A DNA stretch of 64,000 nucleotides from Metallyticus violacea (GCA_030762175.1 CM060831.1:82863501-82927500), one strand, 5' to 3'. Shown: positions 9,960 through 21,480, counted from the stretch's first letter. Notes: generated from the sequence alone by a model not told the origin. Translations and numbers: made by a program.

Positions 9960-10745
9960 TAACGTTCTTGCTCAAGAACAAGGATAAAAATCTACGCGAG
10001 ACAAAGTTACCTTGTGCACACGCCGTTGACGTAATAAGAGCAATTTAAATGCAAAAATCGCGAGCGAGTTATAGCAAGCCTGTGTAAATAAGTCCTTGCG
10101 TAAGAACAAGGAAAAATATAAGCGAGACAAAGTCACCCTGCGCACAACGCCTAAGGTGAGGCATGACGCATCACGTTACGTAAGAATAAGGAAAAAAGAG
10201 ACAATAACCTCGCGCGCACACAGTTGGCATGAGAACAAGGACGCGTGACAAAGTCACTTTGCACGCGCGCGCGCATCTAGTAAACAGATAGAGTGACGCA
10301 ATGCGTTGTAAGGCGGACACGCTCTTTGAAGGATAAGCGAAACAAAGTCACATTGTGCGCACGCCTAAGGTAAAGCAATACGTAGCAAGCCATTGGCAAT
10401 TTGCATGTTACGGGTTGTTAATAACCAGAAAAAAGTCAAATAAATGCTAATGAAGTATAATTGGGAGTGGCGAGTTAAAAAAGAAATAGCAATTCATTGT
10501 TAATAATTGAGTATACCGAGTACACATATTAAGCGCTTGGGCGAGGCTGCCATGGCAATGCAAATGAAGCGACTGCAGAAATTGTCGTGAGTGAGAAATT
10601 AATTAAATCGACCGAGCGCTTAGGCGTTTAAAAAAAGGCGATGAACGAAGCGAGAAAATAGCAAGTCGCGAGTTAATTAAGCCGAGTAAGTCACCATGAT
10701 GTGTCCTTAAAAGGAGGAGACAAGGGCACCTTGCTCACACGCCCT
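9960..10745 (+). repeat. diverged direct repeats of the viral block (hr-like)
   Basis: A core close to gcgagacaaagtcaccttg followed by tgcgcacacgcc recurs at about 9994, 10121, 10196, 10241, 10335 and 10713. Most copies are preceded by taagaacaaggaaaaa (9973, 10102, 10181, 10229). The segment is otherwise non-coding and also holds paired gcgcttggGCG/gcgcttaggcg blocks near 10530 and 10616. Diverged repeats between genes are typical of viral enhancers and replication origins, which is an inference here. Confidence 0.6.
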
Positions 10746-10842
10746 AGTGACAGGAAGAGTCGCATGCATAAACAAACAAAAATAAATAAATAAAGTGCGG
10801 CAAGCTGTCATCTCCGACCTGGTAAGTACAAATAATTTACAA

Positions 10843-12215
10843 CAATGAGTTTTACAATATTGCAGCATCGAACAAGAACGCCTGAAGATTATATTCGGGG
10901 TTTTCTGAAACTATAATTTTAGCAGAACCTATGCCTACCGATGAAGAAGAAGTCGACCCCATGGAATGGATATATTGACTGTTCACTCAGTATTTAGAAT
11001 TTGTAAACGAGTAGTTGTTAAAAGACGAACCGAGCTATTGTGGCATGGTCCTTAGTCAATACATAAAATCCCGATAGAGGGTTTCACTTTCGCGTCAGAA
11101 GATTCGATCAACTGAACACGGAAGCGATATTAAATTCGGCGGAAACCGTGATGCAGCGTAATTAAAATTTTTCACGAACGGTACAATGTTTACATGTGTT
11201 TACTCTAAAATAGTGAAAGGAAATAGTTTTACTATTAGCTGCGATTTGTGCGTGAAAAATTAAGGTGTCATAGTCGTTAAAAAATCTTGACAACTTATTT
11301 CTCCTAGAACAATAGCAATCTGCGTCGCGGAGCTAGAGAACGATTCGAGCTACAATGGAATAAAAAGATGCGATAGCGTGCAGACTCAGAAGGCGATACA
11401 TTTATGTCAACTTATTGATAAAAATGTAAATAAGCCATGTGCTGTGGAATATGTCAAATATTTTGAAAATGCTCTAAAGTGATACGCCTTCACGGTGTTG
11501 GATGGTCATGCGCAAAACAGCATATTGTACAGGACGTCGATCGACATCATCAAATATGTTGATTTAATGTATCACGACAATCACTTTAACGCCATCGTAA
11601 ACATGCACAGAGCATTCAGGTGCACGCATTATTGCAGTCGGTGTAATTACGCGTTCAAATACAATTGTATCGATGCAACAGTAGGTGCTCGAAGTGCAGA
11701 CTTTCTTGCGCGCCGTTGTTTGAGGAGTACGTATTTTGCCCAGCGTGCAATCGCGAATTTAAGAGAAACGCGTGCTATGATAATCATCTGTTAAGGGGAG
11801 CATTCTATCCCAACGATTTGGCCGTGTGCGACGTGGAAATAGTGTGCCGTCTATGCAACAAACTGTAAAATCTGAGGTGGAGAAAGGTTCCTTACGTCTG
11901 CGGCGAAACGTATTGCACGACGTGTAAATGTTACGTGAAACCGAATCACCTCCTACAGCAGCATCGAAGCAGATCTTTGAGCAGAGATTATCTGTTTCTT
12001 TTCATAGACTTTTGAGTGCACTCAAGAAAAGCCTTATGGTTCCGGAAAGAGCGAGTCCTTCGAGCACGAAGCCAATCTGTGTGTTTTGTATCAAGCGTGT
12101 AGCGAATGCATAGACGCGAACGAAAAGATGCAAATATGCGCCCATTGCGGCGTGAATGAATAGGTGTTCGAGAAGGATCCCGTGCGCGAGTGTAGGAAAG
12201 TCATGGGCTCATAAT
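10843..12215 (+). pseudogene. protein-primed family B DNA polymerase (Polinton type), N-terminal part
   Basis: The plus-strand ATG at 10843 and the following sequence read, across many stops, as the N-terminus of a Polinton-type polymerase. A segment with AICVAELEN leads to YNGIKRCDSVQTQKAI (about 11310-11400). A VLDGH strand follows at 11500, then YHDNHFNAI at 11570. After this comes a long run of zinc-binding Cys pairs and Cys-x2-Cys...His sets (11620-11950: CSRC, CSKC, CPAC, CRLC, CTTC). At 11985 a stretch with YLFLFIDF matches exonuclease motif I of family B polymerases. The similarity continues through a CAHCG pair near 12140 and then stops, so the rest of the exonuclease and the whole polymerase domain are missing. 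About ten stops or shifts interrupt it. Protein-primed replication of a linear genome is the family role; this copy cannot do it. Confidence 0.75.
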
Positions 12216-12229
12216 ATAATCATCAATCT

Positions 12230-13640
12230 AGCATTTTTTGTTTTCATGTTGAATTATTTAAGAATTTATTAATTTATCTAATGAATTGGAATAACATCCA
12301 GATAGCAATGATGTGCTAGATAAGGGATTGTCTTATGTTATTGAAATAAAAAACGTCTGTTTTTCAGCTGCTATATTGTTGCTTCTCGCAGTTTCATATA
12401 TTTGTCTTCGTCAAAAGATCATATAGCTCCCAAAAATTTCAGTGAAACAAGCATTTTACTACTGATCTATAAAGAGAAAACTTAAATTGTCCTTCCTGAC
12501 ACAATTTTCAGTATGTGAACAATAAAAATACACTATTCCATTTTGTGCCAGTTTATACTGTGTCGTTAATAAAAAAAAACATGAGAATGTCAACACGTCT
12601 GTTACATCACAACCATATGTGATACATAACTGGAGAGTGAACATGCATAGACCAATGTAGAAAGTAGTATCACAGCTCATGTGCTGTTGTTAACTACTAT
12701 TCTAATACACTGATGTATGCCCAAATATAACTTCACTAAAATAGTATTATGAATAAATAAGGGGCCTGAATTAATCATGAACATAATTTAATTACTAATA
12801 CAATGGGCAGCCCTATTTTTGTCAGAGTCAATTGCTGGCAATTTTAAGTAACATACATTATTATTTTACTTGCACAATTACTACCAAAATAGATACTAAT
12901 TATCTGTAAGAACACTCACTTCTTCAAACTATCTGAAACAGCGGATAATTTAATGTTCTAAATGTTCTTTAGTCACTTTCTACCTGAAAATTCAGCTCTG
13001 TAATAGACAAATGCGAAAAGCTTACTTCAAATGAGATAGGTGATGATAGAACTGCTTTCTCCAAGAAAATTGAGTTCTGTAATAAACAAATGTGATGTAG
13101 GTTACTTCAAATAAGATAATCAATGATAGAACTGCTGGTGTTTCTTGGACTTAAAAAAAAATCTAGATATCCTTTATTAATTTACAAATTGAGTGAACAA
13201 ATTGTACATACACTTATATTTTATACTTAATTTCATTTTGACCATAGATTCCTTGATATATAAAATATGGTTCACAATATGAATGTAAAATATTAAATAT
13301 GCTCTTCAAGATGATTTTGATGTTCCTAAAGGCAATGCATCAAATATGGGGTCGCATGTATTTATTTTTATGAGTTTAAGTGGTCTTTTGCTTGTGAATT
13401 TCCTATTTCAGATATTTCCATTAGCACATTTGATATGAATTTAAATCTTTATTTTAAGAGTTTTCAAATTAATTCCAAATAATGCTTTTAACTATAGCAA
13501 CGGCAATAAGATATATATTGTTCTAAAGACTACTGTATGAATTTTCTATTAACATAAAATTATACATTAAATAACAAATGCATAACACTTGGTATGTCTT
13601 TAAATAATTAATAAAATGTGTAATGTTCCAAAGCCAAAAT
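12230..13640. other. AT-rich non-coding stretch
   Basis: No gene recognised. It contains one tandem duplication (12998-13140, listed separately). The minus-strand frame 12459-12680 is low-complexity and unsupported. Confidence 0.5.
12985..13140 (+). repeat. 79-bp tandem duplication, two units
   Basis: Units starting ctgtaata at 12998 and 13077 share acaaatg, ttacttcaaatgagata and gatgatagaactgct. Confidence 0.7.
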
Positions 13641-13864
13641 GAATGTCTTGAAAACATTTTTTCTGTAATGTGTTAAGTTATGAAATTTTAAGCAGTAACA
13701 ATTATAAAAATATTTTTGTTAATTACATCTATTTAATTAAAAATAACCGTTAATTTATGAGTGATTGGAGGATGTTCTTATCACATAATTTAAATTTATA
13801 TTGGTTTAGGGGTAAAATAACTATTTAAAGAGTACATTGGTGCGTAAAACCTTTTTCACTAATT
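13640..13864. other. 3' flank shared with the 3.1-3.3 kb paralogue
   Basis: The blocks ttgctaattacatc, aacaactgtttacttatgac and tttaaagagtacattt of 3140-3310 recur here in order (13707-13855). This shows that the zinc-finger duplication extends past the 3' end of the gene. Confidence 0.55.
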
Positions 13865-14075
13865 GATTAAGTTATTTCTGAGAAAATCACTCAAAATTTC
13901 ATTAATTCTTGGACATTTTTCGAAGGCCGTTGCCTTCATCATCAGCATGGCAACCGTATTCTAAATATGTCCACATACGTGAAACAAAACTAGTAAAAAT
14001 TGAGTGATTTTCTCATAAATAATTTGTTACATTATACTATTATATTTCACTGTAAAATGTCAGCTATTAAAACAC
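13865..14075. repeat. foldback (hairpin) element in the zinc-finger 3' region
   Basis: Two inverted arms (13873-13930 and 13964-14024) share gagaaaatcactcaa, attcttggacat and gaaggc with their complements around a loop containing catcatcagcatgg. The element is bounded by ctttttcactaa (13853) and cttttcactaa (14076), a probable target duplication. The paralogous 3' region near 3310 lacks it. Related hairpin at 37965-38150. Confidence 0.65.
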
Positions 14076-14103
14076 TTTTCACTAACTTCACATTTTTTTC
14101 TGT

Positions 14104-14268
14104 TTATTGCTTGTGAATCAAAAGATATTTCCATAAATTAGATGTGCAGGTATAGCTTTTCTCACAAACTTCACAATGATGTGCTTTCTTACGCTTGTGC
14201 ATCAAAAGATGTCCCCTTAAGAGAAATGTGAGAGCAAAGCTCTTCCCACAAACTTCACATTTATGTGG
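14104..14268 (-). other. two further in-frame finger modules beyond the stop of the zinc-finger gene
   Basis: After the TAA at 14271-14269 the same frame stays open for 54 codons to a second TAA at 14106-14104. It encodes one good finger (CEVCGKSF...H-x3-H) and one degraded finger whose first histidine is Tyr. The first stop replaces the second Lys codon of the linker, a one-base change from AAA. So the annotated protein has probably lost its last two fingers by a nonsense mutation, or is extended by readthrough. Confidence 0.75.
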
Positions 14269-15751
14269 TTATTTATCCTCGTGCAACAGCAGATGTTTCC
14301 TCAAATAAGATGAATGGGTAAAGCTTTTCCCACAAATTGCACATTTATGTGGTTTATAACCCTCATGTATCCACAGATGTCCCTTTAAATTAGATGACTG
14401 GGTAAAGCTCTTCCCACAAATTTTACATTTATGTGGTTTTATACCAGTGTGTATCAAAAAATGTACCTTTAAAGTTTTTGTCTGGGTAAAGCTCTTCCCA
14501 CAAACTTCACATTTATGTGGCTTCTTATCCTCGTGCACCAAAAGATGTCCTCTTAAATGAGATATGCAGGTAAACCTCTTTCCACAAATTTCACATTCAT
14601 GTGGTTTCTTACCCTGGTGTATCAAAAGATGTTGCCTTAAATTAGATGTGCAGGTAAAGCTCTTCCCACAAACTTCACATTGATGTGGTTTCTTACCCTC
14701 ATGTATCAAAAGATGTACCTTTAAATTGCCTGCCTGGGTAAAGCTTTTCCCACAAACATCACATTTATGTGGTTTCTTATCCTCATGTACCAAAAGATGT
14801 ACCTTTAAATGAGATCTGCAGGTAAAGCTCTTTCCACACTCTTCACATTTATGTGGTTTCTTACCCTCATGCGCGAAAAGATGTACTCTTAAATTACATT
14901 TAGAGATAAAGCTCTTCCCACAAACTTCACATTTATATGGTTTCTGACCCTTGTGCATCATAAGATGTACCCTTAAACTAGTTGCCTGGGAAAAGCTTTT
15001 CCCACAAACTTCACATTTATGCGGTTTCTTGCCCTCATGCAACAAAAGATGTCCCCTTAAAGTAGATGACTGGGTAAAGCTTTTCCCACATACTTTACAT
15101 TTATATGGTTTCCTACCCTCATGCAACAAAACATGTCCTCTTAAAGTAGATGAATGGGTAAAACTCTTCCCACAAATTTCACATTTATGTGGTTTCCTAC
15201 CCTCATGCAACAAAAAATGTTCCTTTAAGTGAGATATCCGTGTAAAGCTCTTCCCACAAACTTCACATTTATGTGGTTTTTTACCCTCATGCAACAAAAG
15301 ATGTGCCTTCAGGTGAGATGCCTGGGTAAAGCCTTTCGCACATACTTCACATTTATGTGGTTTCTTACCCTCATGCAGCAAATGATGACCTCTTAAATTA
15401 TGTCGCTGGGAAAAGCTCTTCCCACAAACTTCACATTTGTGTGGTTTCTTACCCTCATGCAACAAAAGATGGCTGCTTAAATTACGTTGCTGGGTAAAGT
15501 TCTTCCCACAAGTTTCACATTTATGTACCTTCCTATGTTTTTTTAAGGGGTCTTCTTTTATCATTATATTTTTTGGAAGTTCACTATGTGATGTGTGGCG
15601 TGGTATAGATGAAGTGCTTTTTAAAGTGCTACCTAATAATTTACAAGAGAATATCTGTTTCTTTGTGTTCCCTTTATGATCCTGCATAACGTCAACAAAA
15701 GTAGTACTGGATGAGTTTTTCAAACATCTGGACAGGTCTTCCCTATTTGGC
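14269..15751 (-). CDS. C2H2 zinc-finger protein, last exon (15 fingers)
   Basis: This is the last coding exon of the gene assembled with 27497-27573, 35932-36075 and 40954-41107, total about 607 residues. It starts after the 3' splice site TTGACATTTCAG and enters in phase 2, exactly what exon 27573-27497 delivers. Residues 115-190 are polar and contain IKED and a ruined finger with one Cys left. Residues 191-604 are 15 tandem fingers of 28 residues, pattern C-x2-C-x12-H-x3-H. Linkers are mostly EGKKPHK instead of the usual TGEKPYK. The fingers are very alike (CGKSFTQ, HLLLH), suggesting repeated homogenisation. Such proteins are nuclear, sequence-specific DNA-binding regulators; the target is unknown. 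No KRAB or ZAD domain is seen. The open frame has no internal break, but it ends at a stop inside a linker with two more fingers following. Confidence 0.8.
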
Positions 15752-15857
15752 CTGAAATGTCAAGAACACAATGATGGCAAAAAAGAAGAAACATTTGTGT
15801 TGCAAACGTAAAAATCAAAACTAAAATTTAGATTAATTTTGGGAAATAGTTAACTAT

Positions 15858-16580
15858 TGTCACATACACTGTTGAGGAGCATCATAAATTACTAAATTAA
15901 TATACCTTTGGGACGTTTCTTATTTCATAAGGATTGATATTCTTTAACTTAAGTTAACATTGCTGGTTCAGAGAGCACAAAGATGTTGCAAGAAACAATT
16001 GGTTAACCACTTCCTACGGCACTCCCTAAGGGACTTTACCATGACATCAGCACCATGCAGAGTTATGCTGCACCCAGAGCCTGTCATGCATCACTAGGAA
16101 GTATTCAGAACACATACTCAGTGTTCTTGTATTGGTTGGTATATTTTAAATCTAGGGCGTTGGTACACCATGATTGGTAAAGCCGACATGACAATGTAGA
16201 GACCCCCCTAGGCAAGCATGTTTTATATAAGGAGCTGCAGAGCTCACTGACGGCACTAATCAACTACGTCCTCGCCCGCTGGGCCCTGCAGTAGTTGCCC
16301 ACTTCTACTAGCTCTGCAGGATCTACGTCATGGACGGCGACATGATTCTACTCTTCCTCCTACAACGGCCGACACATCCCCTAAGGTAAGAACTCCGTCA
16401 TATAGGGACCCTTATCAACATTACATAACCTGTAGCACTCCAATTCTACACCCACGGGTGTAACATGTAATCATATACTCATATAATTAATAAATAGTTT
16501 TGCCAAGCAAGTAAAGTATTTTCCATGATATCTCTCACTACTACTCACCCCCCCCCCCCGTCACAAAATTGGTCGTGACA
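15858..16580 (+). mobile_element. solo LTR (Gypsy-like ends)
   Basis: It starts TGTCACATAC and ends GGTCGTGACA, giving TG...CA ends with a short inverted repeat. It contains a TATA box (TTATATAAGG near 16225), downstream GC-rich leader sequence and aataaat near 16490. Flanks are CTAT and CTAC, a probable 4-base target duplication with one change. The paralogous intron at 4450-4470 lacks it, which fixes both edges. About 723 bases; no internal retrotransposon sequence follows, so it is a solo LTR left by recombination. Confidence 0.75.
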
Positions 16581-16655
16581 CTACAGGCTAATATAAACAT
16601 TTTTTGCATCAGAATACAAATTATTCTCAAACAAGGATACTGCTGTTCACTTATG

Positions 16656-16871
16656 TACAGTGGGCAAGAAATTAGTTTGTGATTGACATTTGGAAGCAAC
16701 TCAGCTAGCTAGAGGCTCGTTCTATCGCTGACCAGTAACAAAAGCACATTATCGTCAGAGACATGACATCAGCTACATTGCCACAGTTAAAGAAGTAATG
16801 CAGTAGTAACGAGTTTTCAATACAATGTGTGAATGATAGTAAACATAATGAAATGGAAATCAACAATGAAG
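16656..16871. other. insertion of unknown origin in the zinc-finger intron
   Basis: This sequence and 17116-17230 are absent from the paralogous intron near 4525. No coding motif is visible; a SINE lies inside it. Confidence 0.45.
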
Positions 16872-17115
16872 ATTTTTTTTTTGATTGAGTTATTTACGGA
16901 CCCTCTTCAACATCTCGGGTCATCAGCGTCCCATTCAACTCGGGGCGTGAAACGGCCGACAAATTTTGCTCAGAGGCCTCTCTTTCAGGCTTGAGGTTCT
17001 TTTTCGTGCCGTAAATGTAAGACACGGGCTCCATGGCTTTACTTCCCTTCCGAAGGAAGCCATACTTAGGATTTTTATGCCCGGAAAAATCCATTGGTTC
17101 GAACCCGCGATCTTG
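16872..17115 (-). mobile_element. SINE family 1, 5'-truncated copy
   Basis: It matches the body and tail of the family (see 42388-42686) and breaks off inside the tRNA-like head just past the B box. Flanked by the perfect 10-base duplication AACAATGAAG (16862 and 17116). Confidence 0.9.
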
Positions 17116-17921
17116 AACAATGAAGAACAGGATGAAAAGGTTTATGCTCTTGGAGTGCAACAGTTAGTGACAGGATATGGCAACAGTGTGCTAGTGCAGT
17201 CATGTGACAGCAGAAACCTCGATCACAAGATAATTTCTCACCTACTATAGTTTGTAATGCTTTAGCTAATCAACCCAAAGAATCCGTTTGAAATTCAGTG
17301 CTTTTGGTCATCATGGGCTACTACTCAAGTATTTTAAATGTTTACTATGTTCTTAGATAATGAAATTTTCATGATACTGTACACACACTAAGAAAATCAT
17401 TATTAGCCTTCAGAATATCATTTCAATTATAACTGAGAATAAGGGCTCTTTGCATAACACAGCAGTAGAAGGTATCCTTTTAATGAGACAAGACTCATTA
17501 AAAAAGAAAATTCAATAGTGAAGAAATTTAACTTTACTTCCATCTGTAATTTGACTAAAACAGCTTATCATCTGCCACTGCATTAAAAATTACATAAACC
17601 AATCCATGAAAATTTAACTTTTCTGAAAGTGGGATCACTGGATTAAAATATTGTTATAGCATTTAGGACAGAGTGAAAATGTGTCTATCTAATGCAGTTG
17701 ATGATGAGGTTTGGAAATTTTATAGTTAATCTACCATGTAAAAGTTTTAATTTCCCTTATGGGCGAGTGAGCCTGCTCTAGTGATTAGCAGGAGGGTAAA
17801 TCAATAAAAAAACCAACCATAAAACAATACATAAACCAATTTAAGAGGCTCATTACAATAAAAAATTTTAAATGAGGTATTGAAACTGCCCAACCTCATT
17901 CTCCACTATCTTTGGCATCTC

Positions 17922-18228
17922 TCTTTTTTTTTTTTTTTGATTGATTTATTTATGGACACTCTTTATCATCTCAGGTCATCAGCGTCCCATTCAACTCAGG
18001 GAGTGAAACGGTCGACAAATTTTGCTCAGAGGCCTCTCTTTCAGGCTTGAGGTTCTTTTACGTGCCGTAAATGTACGACACGGGACCCACAGCTTTACTT
18101 CCCTTCCAAAGGAAGCCATACTTAGGATTTTTACGCCCGAAAAAATCCATCGGTCCTGGCCGGGTTCGAACCCGCGATCTTGGGATTAGGAGGCAAGTAT
18201 GGTAACCACTACACCACCAGGACCGACA
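17922..18228 (-). mobile_element. SINE family 1, full-length copy
   Basis: It has a complete tRNA-like head with acceptor-stem complementarity, body and tail. Flanked by the 11-base duplication TTTGGCATCTC (17911 and 18229). Confidence 0.92.
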
Positions 18229-18229
18229 T

Positions 18230-19440
18230 TTGGCATCTCAGGAAATTATTTTACTCACTAGTTCATTTTGAGAAATCTGAACTATTTCCTGACAAATATT
18301 ATCTAATAAGATGTATAAGTTTGCTTTCTACACAGCATTTTACCTTTTACCCAAGAGATAACAATTGTAGGCTGTTCAATTGAGAGAATGAGAGCTCTCT
18401 ACTATTAACTCTGTCTTGTGGAAATATACTGTGAATAGCTCTCATGGAATTATCTGCAGTGTAAGCAGTGGCAGAATCTTGTTGGAAAAAATGCATGATC
18501 ATGTTCCCTGTTGCTTAATTCTCAAATAAAAAAAAAAAAAAGGCGGTTATTATGGTATTTGCACTAGTTTAAGAATCAACTCTACATATAAATTGGTTAT
18601 ATGATTCTTTCGCCATTTAGTTAACACACATGAATTATACATAAGTATATTCTGTGCTGTTGTAAACACAAGGTTAACTTTATGATACTGTTGAATTAAA
18701 AAACAACGCAATATACACCAGGGAAGAGCTACATTATGACAGCAAGTTAGCTACGTCAATAGTTAAGCAAGCATACTGCTATCTGCTCCATAATGAGACT
18801 ATTGAGTGGGGTCGCTTATAGGAAAAAGTCAAGCTGTGTAGGGAAACAGATTGATCACATGATACTTGAATAACTTGATGGTATACATTTAAGACTCTTG
18901 ACTGGTTTAGGGATTATATTAGTTCAATTTTCCTATCATTATTTAGGTCTTGTTTACCAGCATAGGAGACTTTTTTATAGTGAACTATGTTTACAATAGT
19001 TCTTTTTCTGGCATGCCAATTCCCTAACTACCCCATAATTTTGTAAACAAAGTGCACACAATCAAAAAAATTATAAATTACTATGCAAATGTTAAGAGCA
19101 AATAATGCAACTTTTAAAAAATGTGTCCTTTCATAATTCACAACAAATTGTTTCAGTTTTGTATTAAAACCATTTGTTGTTGTTGTTGATGGTATATTTT
19201 ATAACTTGTAGTTAATAGTTAAGATTTCAGCCTGTAATTTACATTGTGTTATATATAATTTTCATTATATTTATTATATAATGGGGAAAACCAGACAAAA
19301 CACCTCTATCTTTGTTTCGTAACCACAAAATAAAAAGAATTAGGTTCAAGTATCTTCAACATTGCACTGTAAGACTGTGCACAATATAATAGTGATGAGT
19401 TCATGAGTAAATAACACTATGGAAACATTACAAAAAAAAA
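18230..19440. other. AT-rich intron sequence
   Basis: No gene or known element recognised in this part of the intron between 27497 and 15751. Confidence 0.5.
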
Positions 19441-21480
19441 AAAAAACTAAACTTCCAAGGAATTTTATGGTTTTTACAAAATACACAAACCATACAAAAG
19501 CATGTGCCCAATAAATAACAACATAAATGCATCCACCAACAATTTGGTTAAATGGTTGGTAAAAAAATTTGCAGCTTTAGAACAATTTGAAAGCAGAAAT
19601 AGTATCAATTCCTATCAATTTGTGAAAAAGTTAACAATGCAGTGATTTTGCCAGATCCCTTGTTTATTCTATTTTTGCACTTTTGTTCATTAGTATTCCA
19701 AAACTAAAGATTGCTACTTCAATTACAAAAATGGCTTAAAAGTATGAACATCATTAGAAGATGAAATTGAGGATTATACCAATCTAACCAAATTGTGCAC
19801 AGAACAAACTTCTTCCCTTTTAACAGAAAAATTTACCAACAAATCTTTGGCTTTGCTATGGTAATCCCCTCTCCCCATTTATGACAAATTTATTCATGGG
19901 TACAGTAGATGCACACATTACCAAGGCATTTCCATTTCTCTTTCAAGCATGGTTTCGCTATGTGGATGACACATTTGCAATAGTACCAAAAAAACAAACA
20001 GAGGATGCCTTAAATTACTAAGTCCACAAGACCAATGCATTAAGTTCACTATAGAAATTGAAGAGGAAGAATGTTTCCCCTTTTTGGACCTTAAAATCTA
20101 CAGAACATAAAATCAATTGGTGTATATATAGGAAATACACACATTAAGATAATCACATAAATAATAGCTTTAACCCCAACATGCCATTATTAAAGCCTGC
20201 TCACAAATTAGTAACCACCCCCTCAACAAGGAAGAATATACAGCAGAATACCAGTAAATCATCAATACTGCCCTGAACAAAGGATTCTATCATTCGTCAC
20301 TAGATAAGAAGGTAATATAGTTCATCCAGTACATATTCCGCTTTTGTATATAGTAAAACGTCCACCACAATTCAGGCACAATAAGACAATGCATGGTAAA
20401 AAGTGATAAAATGAAGTTGAAACATACTTGAAAAACTCTTTTTTGTAATAAAGAACAACATAATGCAGCCAAAAAGATAAAAAACAGCATAATCTTATAG
20501 TTATAAATATGTTGCTGGAGCACTTGCACCTAAAGCTATACATCATCATCCTACCTAGGCAGTGCATTACTTATATAGTCACAGGCACCCCCTCCAGGGT
20601 GATTTAAGCATGGGTAACATAACTGGGATTTTAGTGCAATTTTGGTGGAAATGTGGAAAGAATGAAATTTACAATTAATTCATTTATACACACACTAACC
20701 TTAACCTAACCTCAGGTAAATTGTAGAAACCGGTAGACCCAGTGATTTGTCAACAGCCTACACTTGCCTCCTTTTCGTAAATAGTGGATTGTATGTTACT
20801 ATGTTAGCAGGCAAATCGTTGTAGTGGTGGCAAATATCCTTTAATTCCAGCAAAACATATGTAGCTTCATCTAGCAGCAGAAATCATAAGAAACTAGTCA
20901 AGATAAACAAAATAAGTTAGTGCAACAAGAACCAAAGTGCTGGATGAATTATTAGGAATAATTACTGATAAGAAAGACAAAGACTTAAACAAATTTTAAT
21001 ATTTACATACCATCCATGGGCAACAGTGCATTTATGAAAATGTTTAAAAAATTTGATATTATGTTGGCTGCACAAAATAAATTTAACAGTTAGAACAACT
21101 ACAAAGGATGTTATTCTATCCAACAAAAAGGCAGGAGTGTTATCAGATACATTGTTTGCAATATGATCAAATATAGGTATATAGGCAGAACAATAAGAAA
21201 TTTGGAGACAGGACACTTTAGAAATGTATTTCATAAACAGGTGGATAAATCAGCAGTTACAGGTAATTTTTAGACTTACAATCATGACATCACCAAAGAA
21301 ATCCAACTGTTGAAAGGTACCAACAATCCCAGGGTATTGGCAATATGGGAAAAGATTTTCATTTTAAAGAATATGCATTGTGCTATGAATTTAGACATCC
21401 AGTCAATGAACTTCCTGTTTCGCTATATTAGAAGAGCATGAGCAAAAACTCTTGAAATATGTTCTGATAAATTAATCAGC
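19440..21480 (+). mobile_element. Penelope-like retroelement, decayed
   Basis: Plus-strand fragments follow the order of a Penelope-like protein. KEFYGFYKIHKP (19455) matches the conserved K-I-H-K-P region. WFRYVDDTFAIVPKK (about 19950) carries the YVDD catalytic motif of the reverse transcriptase, and PFLDLKIYR (20080) follows. After a non-matching stretch (20300-20900) comes the GIY-YIG endonuclease region: a YIGRT motif near 21180 and its downstream helix. Penelope elements use this endonuclease for insertion. Many stops and shifts; dead copy. Confidence 0.8.

Larger units (their letters stand above)
5640..12230. mobile_element. decayed endogenous DNA virus, Maverick/Polinton-adintovirus-like
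   Basis: The block is delimited on the left by a sharp change from AT-rich DNA to GC-rich, CpG-rich sequence and on the right by return to AT-rich DNA within the polymerase pseudogene. Inside are closely packed reading frames on both strands: a small membrane protein (-), a secreted Cys-rich/coiled-coil protein (+), a dUTPase and two further frames (-), and a protein-primed family B DNA polymerase (+). Non-coding parts hold repeated CCAAT promoter boxes and diverged direct repeats. The Cys-rich N-terminal polymerase layout is characteristic of Polinton/Maverick elements and adintoviruses. I did not find an integrase, packaging ATPase, protease or capsid gene, so either the rest was deleted or they have decayed beyond recognition. 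Every gene is broken. That the whole block is one insertion is inferred from contiguity and composition. Confidence 0.65.

Noticed and set aside
14951..15679. Plus-strand open frames over the zinc-finger exon
   Set aside because: Repeated antisense of the finger array (FLPSCNK repeats).
20699..20716. Short TTAACCTAACC stretch resembling the insect telomere repeat
   Set aside because: Only two or three degenerate units; not an interstitial telomere array.
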